Positions 35,285 through 45,221 of a stretch of 64,000 nt of DNA are shown in pieces (within the stretch, counting starts at the first letter, position 1; each line of letters starts with the position of its first letter). Where the stretch lies: positions 2,487,001 to 2,551,000 of the forward strand of contig JAMJFZ010001228.1 of the NCBI GenBank assembly GCA_026225945.1, in the 5' to 3' direction. Source of the DNA: Cricetomys ansorgei. Taxonomy: Eukaryota; Chordata; Mammalia; Rodentia; Nesomyidae. A program made the translations under genes and the position numbers. The notes under the pieces were generated by a model. It had not been told where the DNA came from, ran no database searches, and saw only the letters and a program-made list of their open reading frames with translations.

Positions 35285-35989
35285 ACACACATCATTTCCC
35301 TATTCAACAATGATGAGATATTTTTCGCTTTAAGTATCTGAATTGGTGAATGACAGTACTTTTAAAATTCAAGGTTTGGAATATATTGTGTGAAACTTAA
35401 TTTTCTAACAGGCAGGATGGATGGAAACTTTACAGAATTCCTGGCAAGTCAAACAATGACTCCTACATATGAACATCCACACACTCTCCTTATGTTTCCT
35501 GAGCAGCTACCTTCTCCCTTGTAGTCAACCAGTGCTAGAAAATCAATCCTTATAAACCTGCTGTTACAGAAAAGAAATAACATAAAATTGCATGTTTTAA
35601 AGCAATCTGAAAGTACCTCTTTACCTCCCTTTGAGAGTTTCAGGCAGTTTGAATCTTTACTATTTCCACACACCCAAACTGGCAATTCTCCAGGAGGAGG
35701 AGTGCAAACCTAAACCTCACTTGCCCAGACACCTGCAGGCAATTACTGGGTAAAGGTCCCTGGCTGCTGGTAGGATCTGTTTTATCTCTCAGCTGCAAAA
35801 AAAAAAAAAAGCAGCATGCAGACTTGAGACCAACACTTCTGAGTCCAGTGTCATTATTCTGTCTTATCCACCCCAAATCAAAGCCATTTGTTGATTCTAA
35901 AATGGTCACGCACATACCAAAGCTTATCGTCCAAGGAAACACACTCTTTCAAACTTGCTAATCTCCATGGTTAGATGGCTATTGAATTA

Positions 35990-36425
35990 GTTACTTATTA
36001 TGCTCATTGCTGTGGCCAGACACCTGCAACCGAAGGAAAGGTCTATTTTGGCTCCCGTGTAGGAATGTCCATCCTTCTGATCTCGTGATACGACATTGTC
36101 ATCCATAAATGTGTTGACCACTTTCATGACTGTGTTGGGACCCTAGGCTGGTTATAGCTTCATCTTAAGAAGGTACAGTCTTTCATGGGGGAGAAGGCAT
36201 GGAGATAGCACTAGCATAATGCAGCAGGCCACATTTTACCTGCAGTCAGGAAGCAGTGTGCAGACAGGAAGTGGGGCCAGACTATCAAATCTCAAAGAGG
36301 AGACCCAATGATCCACTTTCTCTAGTCTATGCCTTCTATAGGCTCTACAACCTTCCCAAACAGTGGCACTATCAAGAGATTGTCCAAACACATGGGCCTG
36401 TGGAGGGCATTTATCATTCAGTTGT
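35990..36425 (-). repeat. MaLR-type LTR, reverse
   Basis: 'cattgctgtggccagacacc', 'gaaaggtctattttggctc' and 'catgggcctgtggagggcat'. The last piece is shared with the element at 57447-57810, so both belong to one subfamily. Confidence 0.6.
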
Positions 36426-36664
36426 CCACTGTGATGTGTCCTGTTGCAGATGACAGGAAAGAGTCTGCTGATGACACCAGGTCAAGCCACTAAGCCTTAG
36501 TAACCAGCCTTTGGGTTCTGGATCTGCACAGTAGGGAAGGTCATGAGGCTTTTCCTCCTAGTACTGTCCAGCCATGCTAGTCAGCTTGACATCACTGTAG
36601 GAAAATGCTTGAAATAATCAACGCAGGAAAAAGAAAGGTTTGTTTTGATTAACAGTTCAGAGGG

Positions 36665-37073
36665 TCTGTGGAGAACTCTGTCAGTAAAGTGCACATTATG
36701 CAAACCTGAGGGCCTGAGTTTGAGCCCCAGAACACATGCTCTGAAAAAAAAATCCATGTTGGGTGGTAGTGGCACATGTTTTTAATCCCAGCCCTCAGGC
36801 AGCAGAGGCAGGTGGATCTCTGTGAGTTCGAGGCCAGCCTGGTCTACAGAGTGAGTTCCAGGACAGCCAGAGTTACAACAGAGAAACCCTGTATCAAAAA
36901 CAAAACAAAACAAAAAATCCATATGCAGTGGTGCATACTTATAATTCCATATTCTCTGGGCTCATTGGCCAGTCAGTCCAGCCTAATTGGAGAGTCCCAG
37001 ACCAGTGAGAGACCTTGTTCAAAAATGAAGATGGATGTTTCCTAAGGAACAACATGTGAGGTTGTCCTGTGGC

Positions 37074-37080
<7 letters not shown>
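36665..37080 (+). repeat. B3 SINE interrupted by a B1 SINE
   Basis: The B3 head is at 36665-36743 ('cctgagggcctgagtttgag') and its remainder at 36923-37080 ('gctcattggccagtcagtcc', 'gaggttgtcctgtggcctac'). The B1 sits between the two parts, flanked by a duplicated 'aaaaaatccat'. Confidence 0.85.
36757..36911 (+). repeat. B1 SINE inserted in B3
   Basis: Well-preserved B1: 'ggtggatctctgtgagttcg', 'aggccagcctggtctacaga', and 'gagaaaccctgtatcaaaa'. Target-site duplication 'aaaaaatccat' flanks it (about 36746-36756 and 36912-36922). Confidence 0.9.

Positions 37081-37111
<31 letters not shown>
37075..37111. repeat. (CA)n microsatellite
   Basis: A pure CA tail of the B3 element, 470 bp before the LYPD1 last coding exon. 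Confidence 0.95.
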
Positions 37112-37115
<4 letters not shown>

Positions 37116-37218
37116 AGGCATGGGAGTTGGAAGCTCAATCCATGGCCAGGAGCTTGTGGTAATGCTGCATATTATGTCAGACACATGAATATGTAGGGCC
37201 CCTCCTCCCATAGCCAGG

Positions 37219-37250
37219 AGGAGAGAGAGAGAAAGAGAGAGAGAGAGAGA
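37219..37250. repeat. (GA)n tract
   Basis: About 32 bp of GA with one AAA interruption, followed by TTTTAAT. Confidence 0.9.
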
Positions 37251-37383
37251 TTTTAATAGCTCTTTATTCATGGATATCAGCAACTAAAATAGCTGTTGGA
37301 ACAATATTGTTAAAAGTGAAGTGGCGTCTGTCACATGTATCATAAGTTCTCTGTGTTTGGTGTATACAATTACAACCCCCTCC

Positions 37384-37460
37384 AAACAAAAAAAAAAAAA
37401 TTCCAGGCTCCAGCAAGCCAGAGAGTTCTTATCCCCTGAGCCACCTCCCAGCTCCATTGG
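37384..37460 (-). repeat. SINE head fragment, reverse
   Basis: An A13 run then 'gagagttcttatcccctgag' and 'ccacctcccagctcc', resembling a reversed B2/B4 head. It ends 120 bp before the LYPD1 exon. Confidence 0.4.
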
Positions 37461-37579
37461 TAAGAACCCTTTCTGTGGGAGGCATTAAGGTAAAGCCACA
37501 CGATCAAATTTGAGCTCAGAGAGATGGCTGGACGGCAGGGTGCACGTGTTAACCCCAATTCTCTGGGCCTCTGTTACAG

Positions 37580-37815
37580 GGATCATGTACCGGAAGTCGT
37601 GCGCCTCGTCGGCAGCCTGTCTCATCGCCTCAGCTGGTTACCAGTCCTTCTGTTCCCCTGGGAAACTGAACTCCGTGTGTATCAGTTGCTGCAACACCCC
37701 TCTCTGCAATGGGCCAAGGCCCAAGAAAAGAGGCAGCTCTGCTTCGGCCGCCAGGGCAGGGCTTCTCACCACGGTCTTGCTCTTCAACTTAGCCCTCTGC
37801 TTGGCACACTGCTGA
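37580..37815 (+). CDS. LYPD1: LYPD1 last coding exon: C-terminal LU domain and GPI signal
   Basis: The exon follows the acceptor ctctgttacag and joins exon 2 in phase 1, so the junction codon is GGG (Gly). It encodes 77 residues and a TGA at 37813-37815. Visible features are cysteines in RKSC, AAC, SFC, VC and the LU hallmark CCNTPLCN, which closes the three-finger fold. A basic PRPKKR segment follows, then a small-residue stretch GSSASA (probable GPI attachment region) and a hydrophobic tail LLTTVLLFNLALCLAHC without cytoplasmic residues, typical of a GPI signal. No frameshift or stop is seen. The gene converges on GPR39, whose stop codon lies 432 bp further on the opposite strand. The C-terminal tail differs from the human sequence I recall mainly in the GPI signal, which is usually the least conserved part. 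Confidence 0.97.
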
Positions 37816-37879
37816 AGCTAAAGAGATGCCAATCCCCCCTGTATCATCTGTCTGGCCCTCACTCTCTCACCTCCCTGGG

Positions 37880-38246
37880 TCTCTACTGGGTGTCCTTTTA
37901 TTCTGGGTTGACAAGGGAGTCTTTTTGTTCCCTTTCAAGTAATGCAAGATTGCCATGCGCAAAATATTTTGTAAGCTCTGATCCAATTCAGCCTGAATTT
38001 CCAGTACCTAGTTGAAGAAAGAGCATGGAGCAGAAAGCTCAGGCCTTCCCATCCAAATTGTGTAACTACAACCAAGGCCAGCTGGAAGAATCAGCCCTTG
38101 GAAGGCCTGTGCCCTTCCCATAGCCTCCTACTTCCGTTCTGTCCCTGATAGGAATCACAGTCTATTTGGGGACTGCCGCATGAAGGTAACTTTGCTTTTG
38201 TGGGAAGAAAGAGCTGGTTTCTGCTCAAGGCTTCTGAAATTGAGAT
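37880..38246 (-). other. GPR39: Probable GPR39 3' untranslated region
   Basis: It extends from the GPR39 stop towards LYPD1. The first canonical - strand signal is AATAAA at 37902-37897, giving a UTR of about 365 bp that lies opposite the LYPD1 3' UTR. A second AATAAA (37268-37263) would take the transcript across the whole LYPD1 last coding exon. The end is inferred. Confidence 0.5.
37897..37902 (-). terminator. GPR39: AATAAA, candidate GPR39 polyadenylation signal
   Basis: Read on the - strand as AATAAA (tttatt on +), 345 bp downstream of the GPR39 stop and 82 bp past the LYPD1 stop on the other strand. Confidence 0.5.
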
Positions 38247-38755
38247 TCACACTTCCTGCTCCTGTAATCCATTTTCTGTGGTGGAATCAGCTGGTTTGGT
38301 GGTATCTGAGTCAGTCTGCGGTGACTCAGGATTCAAGGGCTGGGGCTTCGCCTCTCCGGGCTTAGCCTGAAAAGTGCTTAAGAAAACCTTGTTAGTTCTC
38401 CTGGAGGAAGAGTTCCGTCGGGAGGCTAGGAAGATGAGGGGGCTGCGGGCTGAGCGGGTGCTGTCCTTGGTGGAGGTGAACTGGGCACGCAGGCGTTTCT
38501 CCTCATTGGCATGCTGCAGGGTCAGTCGGCAGCAGAGCACCTGCCAGAACACCTTGCGGAACTGCTGGGACGACACGTTGTAGAGCAGAGGGTTGACCAC
38601 CGAGCTGAGGTAGAAGAAGGTGTCGGAGAAGGGGAGGAGGATCATGTACGCCTTGAAGTACGGCCTGGTCCAGTCATGCTTGGGTTTTGCTGCAGCCATG
38701 ATCCGCCGAATCTGATTGGGCATCCAGCACATGGCCAGTGTCACCACGATCAGTC
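38247..38755 (-). CDS. GPR39: GPR39 last coding exon: end of TM6, TM7 and C-terminal tail
   Basis: GPR39 is a zinc-sensing class A GPCR of the ghrelin/neurotensin receptor group. On the - strand the exon starts after the acceptor gctttcccag at 38755, with two bases finishing a split codon. It then encodes 168 residues and a TGA at 38249-38247. In order it shows the TM6 end [17 protein letters not shown] (CWMP variant of CWxP), extracellular loop 3 (AKPKHDW), TM7 with [18 protein letters not shown] (NPLLY variant of NPxxY), helix 8 [11 protein letters not shown] with a probable palmitoylation pair, and a long Ser/Thr- and Arg-rich tail ending LQEQEV. The splice point inside TM6 agrees with the known two-exon gene. 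The truncated 1b splice form would lack this part. Exon 1 (TM1 to TM6) is outside the window. The initiator implied by a GTG at 38747 is not a real start. Confidence 0.96.
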
Positions 38756-38818
38756 CTGGGAAAGCAAGAACAGGAGAGAAAAAGAGACGAGGAGGGAGAA
38801 AAACAGCATGAGAACAAA

Positions 38819-38832
38819 AATAAATAAATAAA
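38819..38832 (+). terminator. LYPD1: Triple AATAAA, candidate LYPD1 polyadenylation signal
   Basis: AATAAA hexamers occur at 38819-38824, 38823-38828 and 38827-38832. A CATAAA variant follows at about 38837. They are the first canonical signals after the LYPD1 stop. They lie about 65 bp inside the GPR39 intron. Confidence 0.5.
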
Positions 38833-39310
38833 AACCCATAAAATATTCAGCCCCTTGGTTCTGTTGCTTACTGGCCAGGAAACGGCACCAATTTTTCAAT
38901 GCTGCGCTTGACAGCTTCTTTTTGCCACTGGCGAAGGAGAATTTAATGCTGCTTCAAGCCCGGGGGACTTGGCTATGTTAAAGAGCGTTAAATGCTTTTG
39001 ACAGTGTATTTATACCTGTGGATGCCTGTTAATTTTCAAAATGTTTTCATTGTTGCGCGTGTATCCAGAAAATATTTCATGTTGGCCATAAACCTGGTTT
39101 TTGTCTTTTTGTTTCTAGATGGGTCCATAGGCTATAGCCATATTAGATGAAATGGTGTTTGTTTTGTAAACAATGACTGAACTAAGAAGACCCAGTGATA
39201 AGTTTAAGTCAAATGAAAGGTGTATACCTTTGCTTAAACAAATATGTTCTATGACAATGATTTTGCGTCCAATTTCAGGAGAAGCAAAATAAGGGACAGA
39301 TTATTATATA

Positions 39311-39453
39311 GCAGAGGTAATACCACTCAGCATCCCCTCCTTGTGCATGAGCGTTGGCTGTCTGCACACTCATTCAGATGTCCATGATTGCATTCTGACT
39401 TACATAGCCCCAGCCATTTCTACAGTTCTGACAAACTGAAATCACAAAACAAG
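39311..39453 (+). repeat. Unidentified repeat, copy 1
   Basis: Shares with copy 2 the ordered blocks 'cagaggtaa', 'cactcagcatcccc', 'gctgtctgcacactcat', 'cttacatagccccagcc', and 'ctgaaatcacaaaa'. Not a family I recognise. Confidence 0.6.
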
Positions 39454-39462
39454 AAAAAAACA

Positions 39463-39464
39463 TA

Positions 39465-39521
<57 letters not shown>

Positions 39522-39561
39522 TAGATGAAGATACACACACACACACACACACACACACACC
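39463..39561. repeat. (TA)n and (CA)n tracts
   Basis: TA run at 39463-39521 with ATGTAT interruptions, then a CA run at 39531-39560. Confidence 0.95.
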
Positions 39562-39780
39562 CCAAAAGATATGCACACCTCTAACCGTGATGCTTCTATC
39601 TGTATCAATATCACTGCTTCTTTTCAAACACTTTCGGAATGCCCTTTCCGCCTTCACATGGGAAAACAAATTATCCCCAAACCCCAAAATATCCGAAACT
39701 CATTTCATGTTCAGACATGGGCACACCCTCTGCCTTGTATCTCTGAGCTGCACTGTGGGTGGCCAGGAATGAGCAGGCAT

Positions 39781-39925
39781 ACAGAAGAGGTACCATTCAG
39801 CCCCCCTGCTCTGTGCAAGGGGCATGTGCTGTCTGGACACTCATCTGGATGCCCCCTTCCCCAGCTCTGGCTTACATAATCACAGCCCTTCCTACAGTCT
39901 GACAGACACCTGAAATCACAGGATA
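39781..39925 (+). repeat. Unidentified repeat, copy 2
   Basis: 'acagaagaggtaccattcag', 'gctgtctggacactcatctg', 'cttacataatcacagcc', 'ctgaaatcacagga'. Direct repeat of copy 1, about 470 bp downstream. Confidence 0.65.
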
Positions 39926-40061
39926 ATGAGACTTTACTGACAAAGCAAGAAAATAAGCTTGGGATTCCTTAAGACTTTACTATCTCTTTTCTCAAGAAGC
40001 TGAGCACTCAGAACAAAAGTTCCCAGGAGAGGGGTTGATATCTTAAAGCAAGAATGTAATG

Positions 40062-40214
40062 GAACTAGACAGATGGCTCAGTAGCAAGACCTAAGTTCTG
40101 TTCCTAGTGCCCACACCCGGTGGCTCACCATGGCCTGTCACTCCAGCTCCAGGGGGATATGACACCTTCTTAGCCACCTCAGTACCTGCAATCATATCCC
40201 CTCCACACATACAT
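40062..40214 (+). repeat. B2 SINE, shortened
   Basis: 'agacagatggctcagtagca', 'ttctgttcctagtgcccaca', 'cctgtcactccagctccagg', and a CACATACATAATTAAA-type tail. Confidence 0.75.
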
Positions 40215-40242
40215 AATTAAACACAAATATTTGTGTTTAATT
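40215..40242. repeat. Perfect 28-bp palindrome
   Basis: Each half is the reverse complement of the other, centred at AATATT (40226-40231). It lies exactly between the B2 tail and repeat copy 3. Confidence 0.9.
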
Positions 40243-40324
40243 GGATGCACGGGGCATCTAGATGAGATTCCAGATAGCACACGTCACCTGCACGGGGAAG
40301 GGGGCTGAGTGATACCTCTTCTGT
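40243..40324 (-). repeat. Unidentified repeat, copy 3, inverted and truncated
   Basis: The reverse complement starts 'acagaagaggtatcactcag' and continues 'gtgctatctggaatctcatc' and 'tagatgccccgtgc', aligning to the first half of copy 2 at roughly 80 percent by eye. Confidence 0.65.
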
Positions 40325-42085
40325 AATTTACATTTTATAAGTACTTCTTCCCATTCGGAACTCAATTTGCTAAGAAACTACAGGGAAGTAACAATTGGTA
40401 GTCACTGCTTCCTGCCTAGAGTAGATGGTAAATAGTTCATTAATTAATTAACCAGAGCAATCAGACATGTTCATGAGCCCAGGGTCAGCCGGAGTATCCT
40501 TTGACTAGTGGAGAAGGGACCATTGACAGTATATAACTCAGCTGCCCCCAAGGACAGGTCCTCCAAACAAACCCCATCTATCAGCAAGGAGGGCCTGGGA
40601 AACTCTGGTCCCTTGTGAATTTCCAAGGATTCTTCCTGTCAAACCTCAGCCAGAGCTTTGAAACACAAACCAATCTGCTTATTTCTTCCCTTTGAATTTG
40701 CTTCCCTGAGAACTGTCAGTAAATCTAAGAATAAAATAGGCAAAGGAACATATTGATCCAGTGAAACGGCAAAATAAATAAATACTATCTCAAGTCAAGA
40801 ACAGATTCCAGATCACCGTGTTACCACTGCTGGATAAAAACAGCAAAAATAGACATTTTCTGACAAAAAAAAAAGAAGAAAGAAAAAAGAAAAAAAAAAA
40901 AACACCTGCACAGGAAACTGGAACTTTGAGGGGTTCCCAGCTATTCGTGCCAGATTTTTTTCTGAAGTTGCTACAGCTCTGGGTGACTAGTTCAGTATTG
41001 ATTGTGAAGAAAACAGATGCCTGCATACATGGAGAAGCTACATGTTTTCACAAACCTTCACAGGTAGTTTTTTTCCCTGTCACTGAATTTTGCAGAACAA
41101 GTCCAAACATCACCTGAGAATGTATTTGTTAAAATATGAAAATGGAGTGTACGGCTTTCTGTGTGTGCTATGCTGTGGGAGGTTGCTCTTTGGGAATCTA
41201 GAAAGCGGATTAGAAGTCCCTTGTACTTCCCACAGGCTCAACATGGCATAGCTTTGAGAGGCAACCTGCAAAAGTGGTGAGAGAAAGCAGGTGGGGATAC
41301 AGGGGGGAGACACTGGGGGGAAGGAGAGAGATGTTGGGAGGCGAGGTGTCCTGAATTCCTTTCGCATTGTATTGGCTCATCACCTGCTCACATGGTCTTC
41401 CATTAGCTTCCTGTATGTACCTGCTCAGCTTCAATCATTCTGCATTGATCATCCCATCAAAAGGAGATTTTAGCTCTAGAAAAAAAGAAGAAAAGAAGGA
41501 AAGAGGAAAGAGAAAGAGCAGAGGAAAGGGAAGAAACCAAGTGTCCAGGTAGAGGAAAAGGGATGTGGCAGACTGTGATCTGGAGCTTGCTTTGTAGGAT
41601 TTTATCCCGGCTGTGAAATTGAGATGAGATAGCAAATGGCAGATGGGTCCATCTGAGTGAGCAGCAGCAAACAGAAGGAACAACCAGAATTTCTCAATGA
41701 TAAGCAGTAGGTAACAAGCCTAGGCTTTTGCTTGTAGAGGCTGGTATGTAGAGTAGCTAGTACAGACTTGGGAGAAGAAAGTCATAGAGTCTGAATAGAA
41801 ACAGACAGGTTCTAAGGAGTACACACAAGCAGGTCTAGAGACAGAGCCAGGAATTATTAACATTTGGGAGACTAGGTTCCTCTACTCCAGTTTCTGTGCT
41901 AGGCACTCACTTCCCACGTGGGTCTCTCATCTCCTGACAACAAACCAGAGATCAAAGCAATTAGCATCTTTACCTAACAGATAAGAACCCTGCCCATCTT
42001 CAAAACCTGCGATACAGGCTCCTTCTCCTCTCAAGATGCTAGTCTATCAATTTCTCCTATTTTCAGTTTGATGAAGAAACACAGG
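40325..42085. other. Mostly unique GPR39 intron stretch
   Basis: It contains an A-rich run with AAG units at 40866-40902 and a polypurine tract at 41476-41540. No recognised exon or SINE. Confidence 0.5.
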
Positions 42086-42089
42086 CAAG

Positions 42090-42400
42090 ATGGCTACAGA
42101 GATGGCTTAGTTGTTAAAGTGCTTGCCTCCCAGGAGTTCAGATCTCTGGTCACCACGTGAATGCGTGATGAGCCCACCTGTAATACCAGCCTTGGAATGT
42201 GGAAACCAGGGTTTCCCAGAGCAACGTGGCTGGTAAGACTAGGCAGGTGAGTGAGCTCTGGGTGGGAGAGTTAACAATGATCCTTGTCATCAACTCTGGG
42301 CCTCCACATATGCACACATTTGCCCACACACAGGTGCCAACATGCATATGTAAACATGCATGCATATACATGCACATACCAACCACACAGAGACAGACAT
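42090..42400 (+). repeat. B3-type SINE
   Basis: 'gctacagagatggcttagtt', 'agtgcttgcctcccaggagt', 'gtttcccagagcaacgtggc', 'ctctgggcctccacatatgc'. Confidence 0.65.
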
Positions 42401-43850
42401 TTGGAAGAAGAAAAAGAAAAACAGGCAAGAAGTAGTCATGAGCCATGACCCATGTGTAAAGTGATTCTATCCACTGGAATAACCGAAGATATATATTTAA
42501 TTCGAAATTTTCAATCACATTAAAAATAGAAAGGATGAGAACAATCAGTTACAATGATTTTTATAATGCTACCTAATTCCACACACATATAGATGGATTT
42601 CTTATGCAAGTACAATATGGAATCATTATGAAAATTATTGGTGAGGTATTTTTATCACCCTTCCCTCCAATACTAAAGTCGTCCCAAGAGAGACCAGATG
42701 TGTGATCAGAGGCTGCCACACTGGGTTACACTAAGGGAAATCATCTTTTCTAATTCCTTCCACAGACCAGCAAAATTTTCTGTTCCCTCTCCATCCTAGT
42801 CCCCACAGACCCTTTCCCAGACACATGCACAATCCGCGCCAAGGAACCTCCTAAATAGCCTGTATTTGCAACACTATCAAGCACTGCTGAATCCAGATTG
42901 GATTTCTGAATGTATATCCCTGGTTACAGTGTAGACTCTTTTGCCAGCCTCTCCCTAGGAACCCTCCCATAAAAGCGACAGTCAAATTATTCAAATCTAC
43001 ATTATTTCGACAGTACAAAAATGTCTTCTGAGTATCTCATCCCAAACTCTGCCTCTCATGCTCACTGCCTGTCAGAGCTGTTGGCATACCCTTCCCCCCA
43101 CCTCCACTGGACGTGAGAAAAATGGCTGCCACACTGTCTACATTTCAAAGGATAATTTTGTTCTAGAGTCCTAGGCCACCAATAGCAGACTGAGGAATGT
43201 ACCCCACAGGCAATGTGAGAGTCAAGTTAGCCTTTTTCAGAACAGGAAGCCAACCAACCCCTTTGTGCAAAATTTATCATTTCACAATGATAGGTAATTG
43301 CTCATTGTTACATTTGAAAAAAAAATGCCATGATACACTGTTGAGAATAAATATCATGTCCAGAGGTAACTTTCTATTCTTGCTGTTCGCAATTGGTTCA
43401 ACTCCAGTTCCAGCTACTCTATAGCTAACACGATGCTTTAAAGTCTTATTCATGGCTTAATGGAGTGCATTAAAGATTTGACTAAATTTATGTTTGGCTG
43501 CAATCAATTTAGACTTGTGTATTACATTTGGGGAAATCTATAATGCTTTGTCCTGTGTGGTGCAGTGTGGGGCCCACATTTAAACAGCATGAGTGTGAAC
43601 TTGAATGAAGATTGGCGAACTGAACCTTCTCACGTAGAGCAGGTAAACTGTCTTAACTGGATTATTGATAGGTCAGTGTTATATCCCAGACAATACTGCT
43701 CTCTGGGTTTTGAAATGCCTTCATATCTTATCTGCTTCCCCACATAAAGCATTTCTTGTTTTGCTCCTCCATCACCACAATAAAGTGACAAGAGCCATTA
43801 GCCAATGACTCACACACATCCTTGGCAAGATAATGTTTATAAAACAGATG
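42401..43850. other. Unique GPR39 intron stretch
   Basis: No repeat recognised. 43420-43560 is AT-rich with many TAAT/ATTA motifs. Confidence 0.5.
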
Positions 43851-43852
43851 CA

Positions 43853-44165
43853 GGGCTGGAGAAATGGCTCGGTGGGTAAGGTGCTTGCTGCACAAGCATG
43901 GAGACCTGAGTTCTCTTCCAGAACTCACATAAAGCTACATACCATAACATGAGGCTGTAATCCCAGCACTCCTACAGCAAGACAGGAGGTGGAGACAGGA
44001 GAACCCTGGAAGCTCTTGGACCAGCTATCCTGGTTTATGCAGCAGCAAACAAGAGACCCCATCTCAAATGACATGGTGGAGGGCAAGAACCAAGACATCC
44101 AAGGTTGTCATCTGATCTCGACATGCAATACGTTTCCTGGCCCTTGCACAACCAAACTGGCACCA
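43853..44165 (+). repeat. B3-type SINE
   Basis: 'agggctggagaaatggctcg', 'gcttgctgcacaagcatgga', 'gaggctgtaatcccagcact', 'gtgg' and 'ccaaggttgtcatctg'. Confidence 0.8.
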
Positions 44166-44169
44166 CAAA

Positions 44170-44555
44170 CACTGCCCTAGTTTGGTTGCTGTATTGCTGT
44201 GACAAACAAGAACAAAAGCAACTTGGGGAGGAAAGATGTTATTTCATCTTACAGGTTAGAGGCCATCATCAAAGGAAGCAAAGGCAGGCGCTTAAAGCAG
44301 AAGTCACAGAGGAAGATGCCTACTGATTTGCCTTCAGGCATATGTTCAGCTATGCTTCTGTATAACCCAGGGATGGTACCTTCCACAGTGGGCTGGGACC
44401 TCCTGCATTGGTTAGCATTCAATAAAATATGCCATCAGGACAGTCTGATGGAGGCAATTGTTCAGGAGAGGATTTGTCTCTGTTTGTGTGAAACTGACAG
44501 CCAAATCTACGACAATGATGCTCACGAACACAAAGATTAAAAAAAACAAAAACTC
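44170..44555 (-). repeat. MaLR-type LTR, reverse
   Basis: 'gccctagtttggttgctgta', 'aaaagcaacttggggaggaa', 'acagtgggctgggacctcct', and a degraded end near 'gacagccaaatctacg'. Confidence 0.65.
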
Positions 44556-44829
44556 TTTCCGTAAAAAGAGAAACAATGCAGATGTACAGCTTCACACCCT
44601 GGGGGTGGTAGCATGCCCTTATAACCCCGGCATTGAGCAGATGCTGACATTTCCCCAGCACTGGAAGTAGCAGGCATGGTTTAGTTTGCATAGATTCATT
44701 TGGTTCTGCAGCCCTGAACTTATTGACTTATCTAGGACTACATCCTCATTTCTCCCCTCGGACCTTTAAAGTGAAAGTCATTATGGAGTATATATCTGTG
44801 GTCATCTCAGAGCCTCAGAAAAGAACAGC

Positions 44830-44960
44830 TCCTTTCACAAATGGGGAAACTGAGCCTGAGTGGTTTGTCCAAGATCTCGGAGGCCCAGAGCACAGGACTC
44901 TCTGTCCTATGATCCTAGCATTTAGGAGTCCTACCTTTGAGTGCCAATGGAGGCTTTCAA
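44830..44960 (-). repeat. MIR fragment, reverse
   Basis: 'acaaatggggaaactgagcc', 'ggtttgtccaagatctcgg' and 'ggcccagagcacaggactct' follow reverse MIR. Confidence 0.6.
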
Positions 44961-45221
44961 GCTATTGTAGTTTGTGGGGAGAGTCTAGACTTAGGTTCAA
45001 GTGTTAGCCTATCAGCATGAGATGTGGTGAAAGAGACATCTACGCAACTGACTATAATCCATGTTAAAACTCAGTCCCGCTCAAACAAGCATTCAATGGG
45101 ATTCTGAGGTATATGATTCCCACCCTAACTAAAGTGAAGCTCCAGCCTGAGACGGCCAAGAGTGCTCAGTACACGATGTGATTTAGGAGCACGTGGTGAC
45201 TTGGCCGACAAGGACCCTATC

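Larger units (their letters stand above)
1099..37579 (+). other. LYPD1: LYPD1 intron 2 (36,481 bp)
   Basis: Bounded by the GTAAGT donor at 1099 and the CAG acceptor ending at 37579. It is phase 1 and consists mainly of interspersed and simple repeats, listed separately. No further exon with a recognisable protein product was found on either strand. Confidence 0.93.
37816..38855 (+). other. LYPD1: Probable LYPD1 3' untranslated region, antisense to GPR39
   Basis: No AATAAA or ATTAAA occurs on the + strand between the LYPD1 stop and 38818. The first signals are three overlapping AATAAA at 38819-38832. If they are used, the UTR is about 1 kb and covers the entire last GPR39 coding exon plus its splice acceptor. 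The end is inferred. A non-canonical earlier site cannot be excluded. Confidence 0.55.

Noticed and set aside
36575..36664. Possible further MaLR fragment ('gtcagcttgacatcactg')
   Set aside because: Too short and diverged to separate from chance similarity.
37524..38015. 163-codon frame overlapping the LYPD1 last exon in another frame
   Set aside because: The LYPD1 frame is confirmed by homology and splice phase; this frame crosses the acceptor and has no recognisable domain.
38511..38831. 106-codon + strand frame antisense to GPR39
   Set aside because: It is the shadow of conserved GPR39 codons and continues into low-complexity intron sequence.
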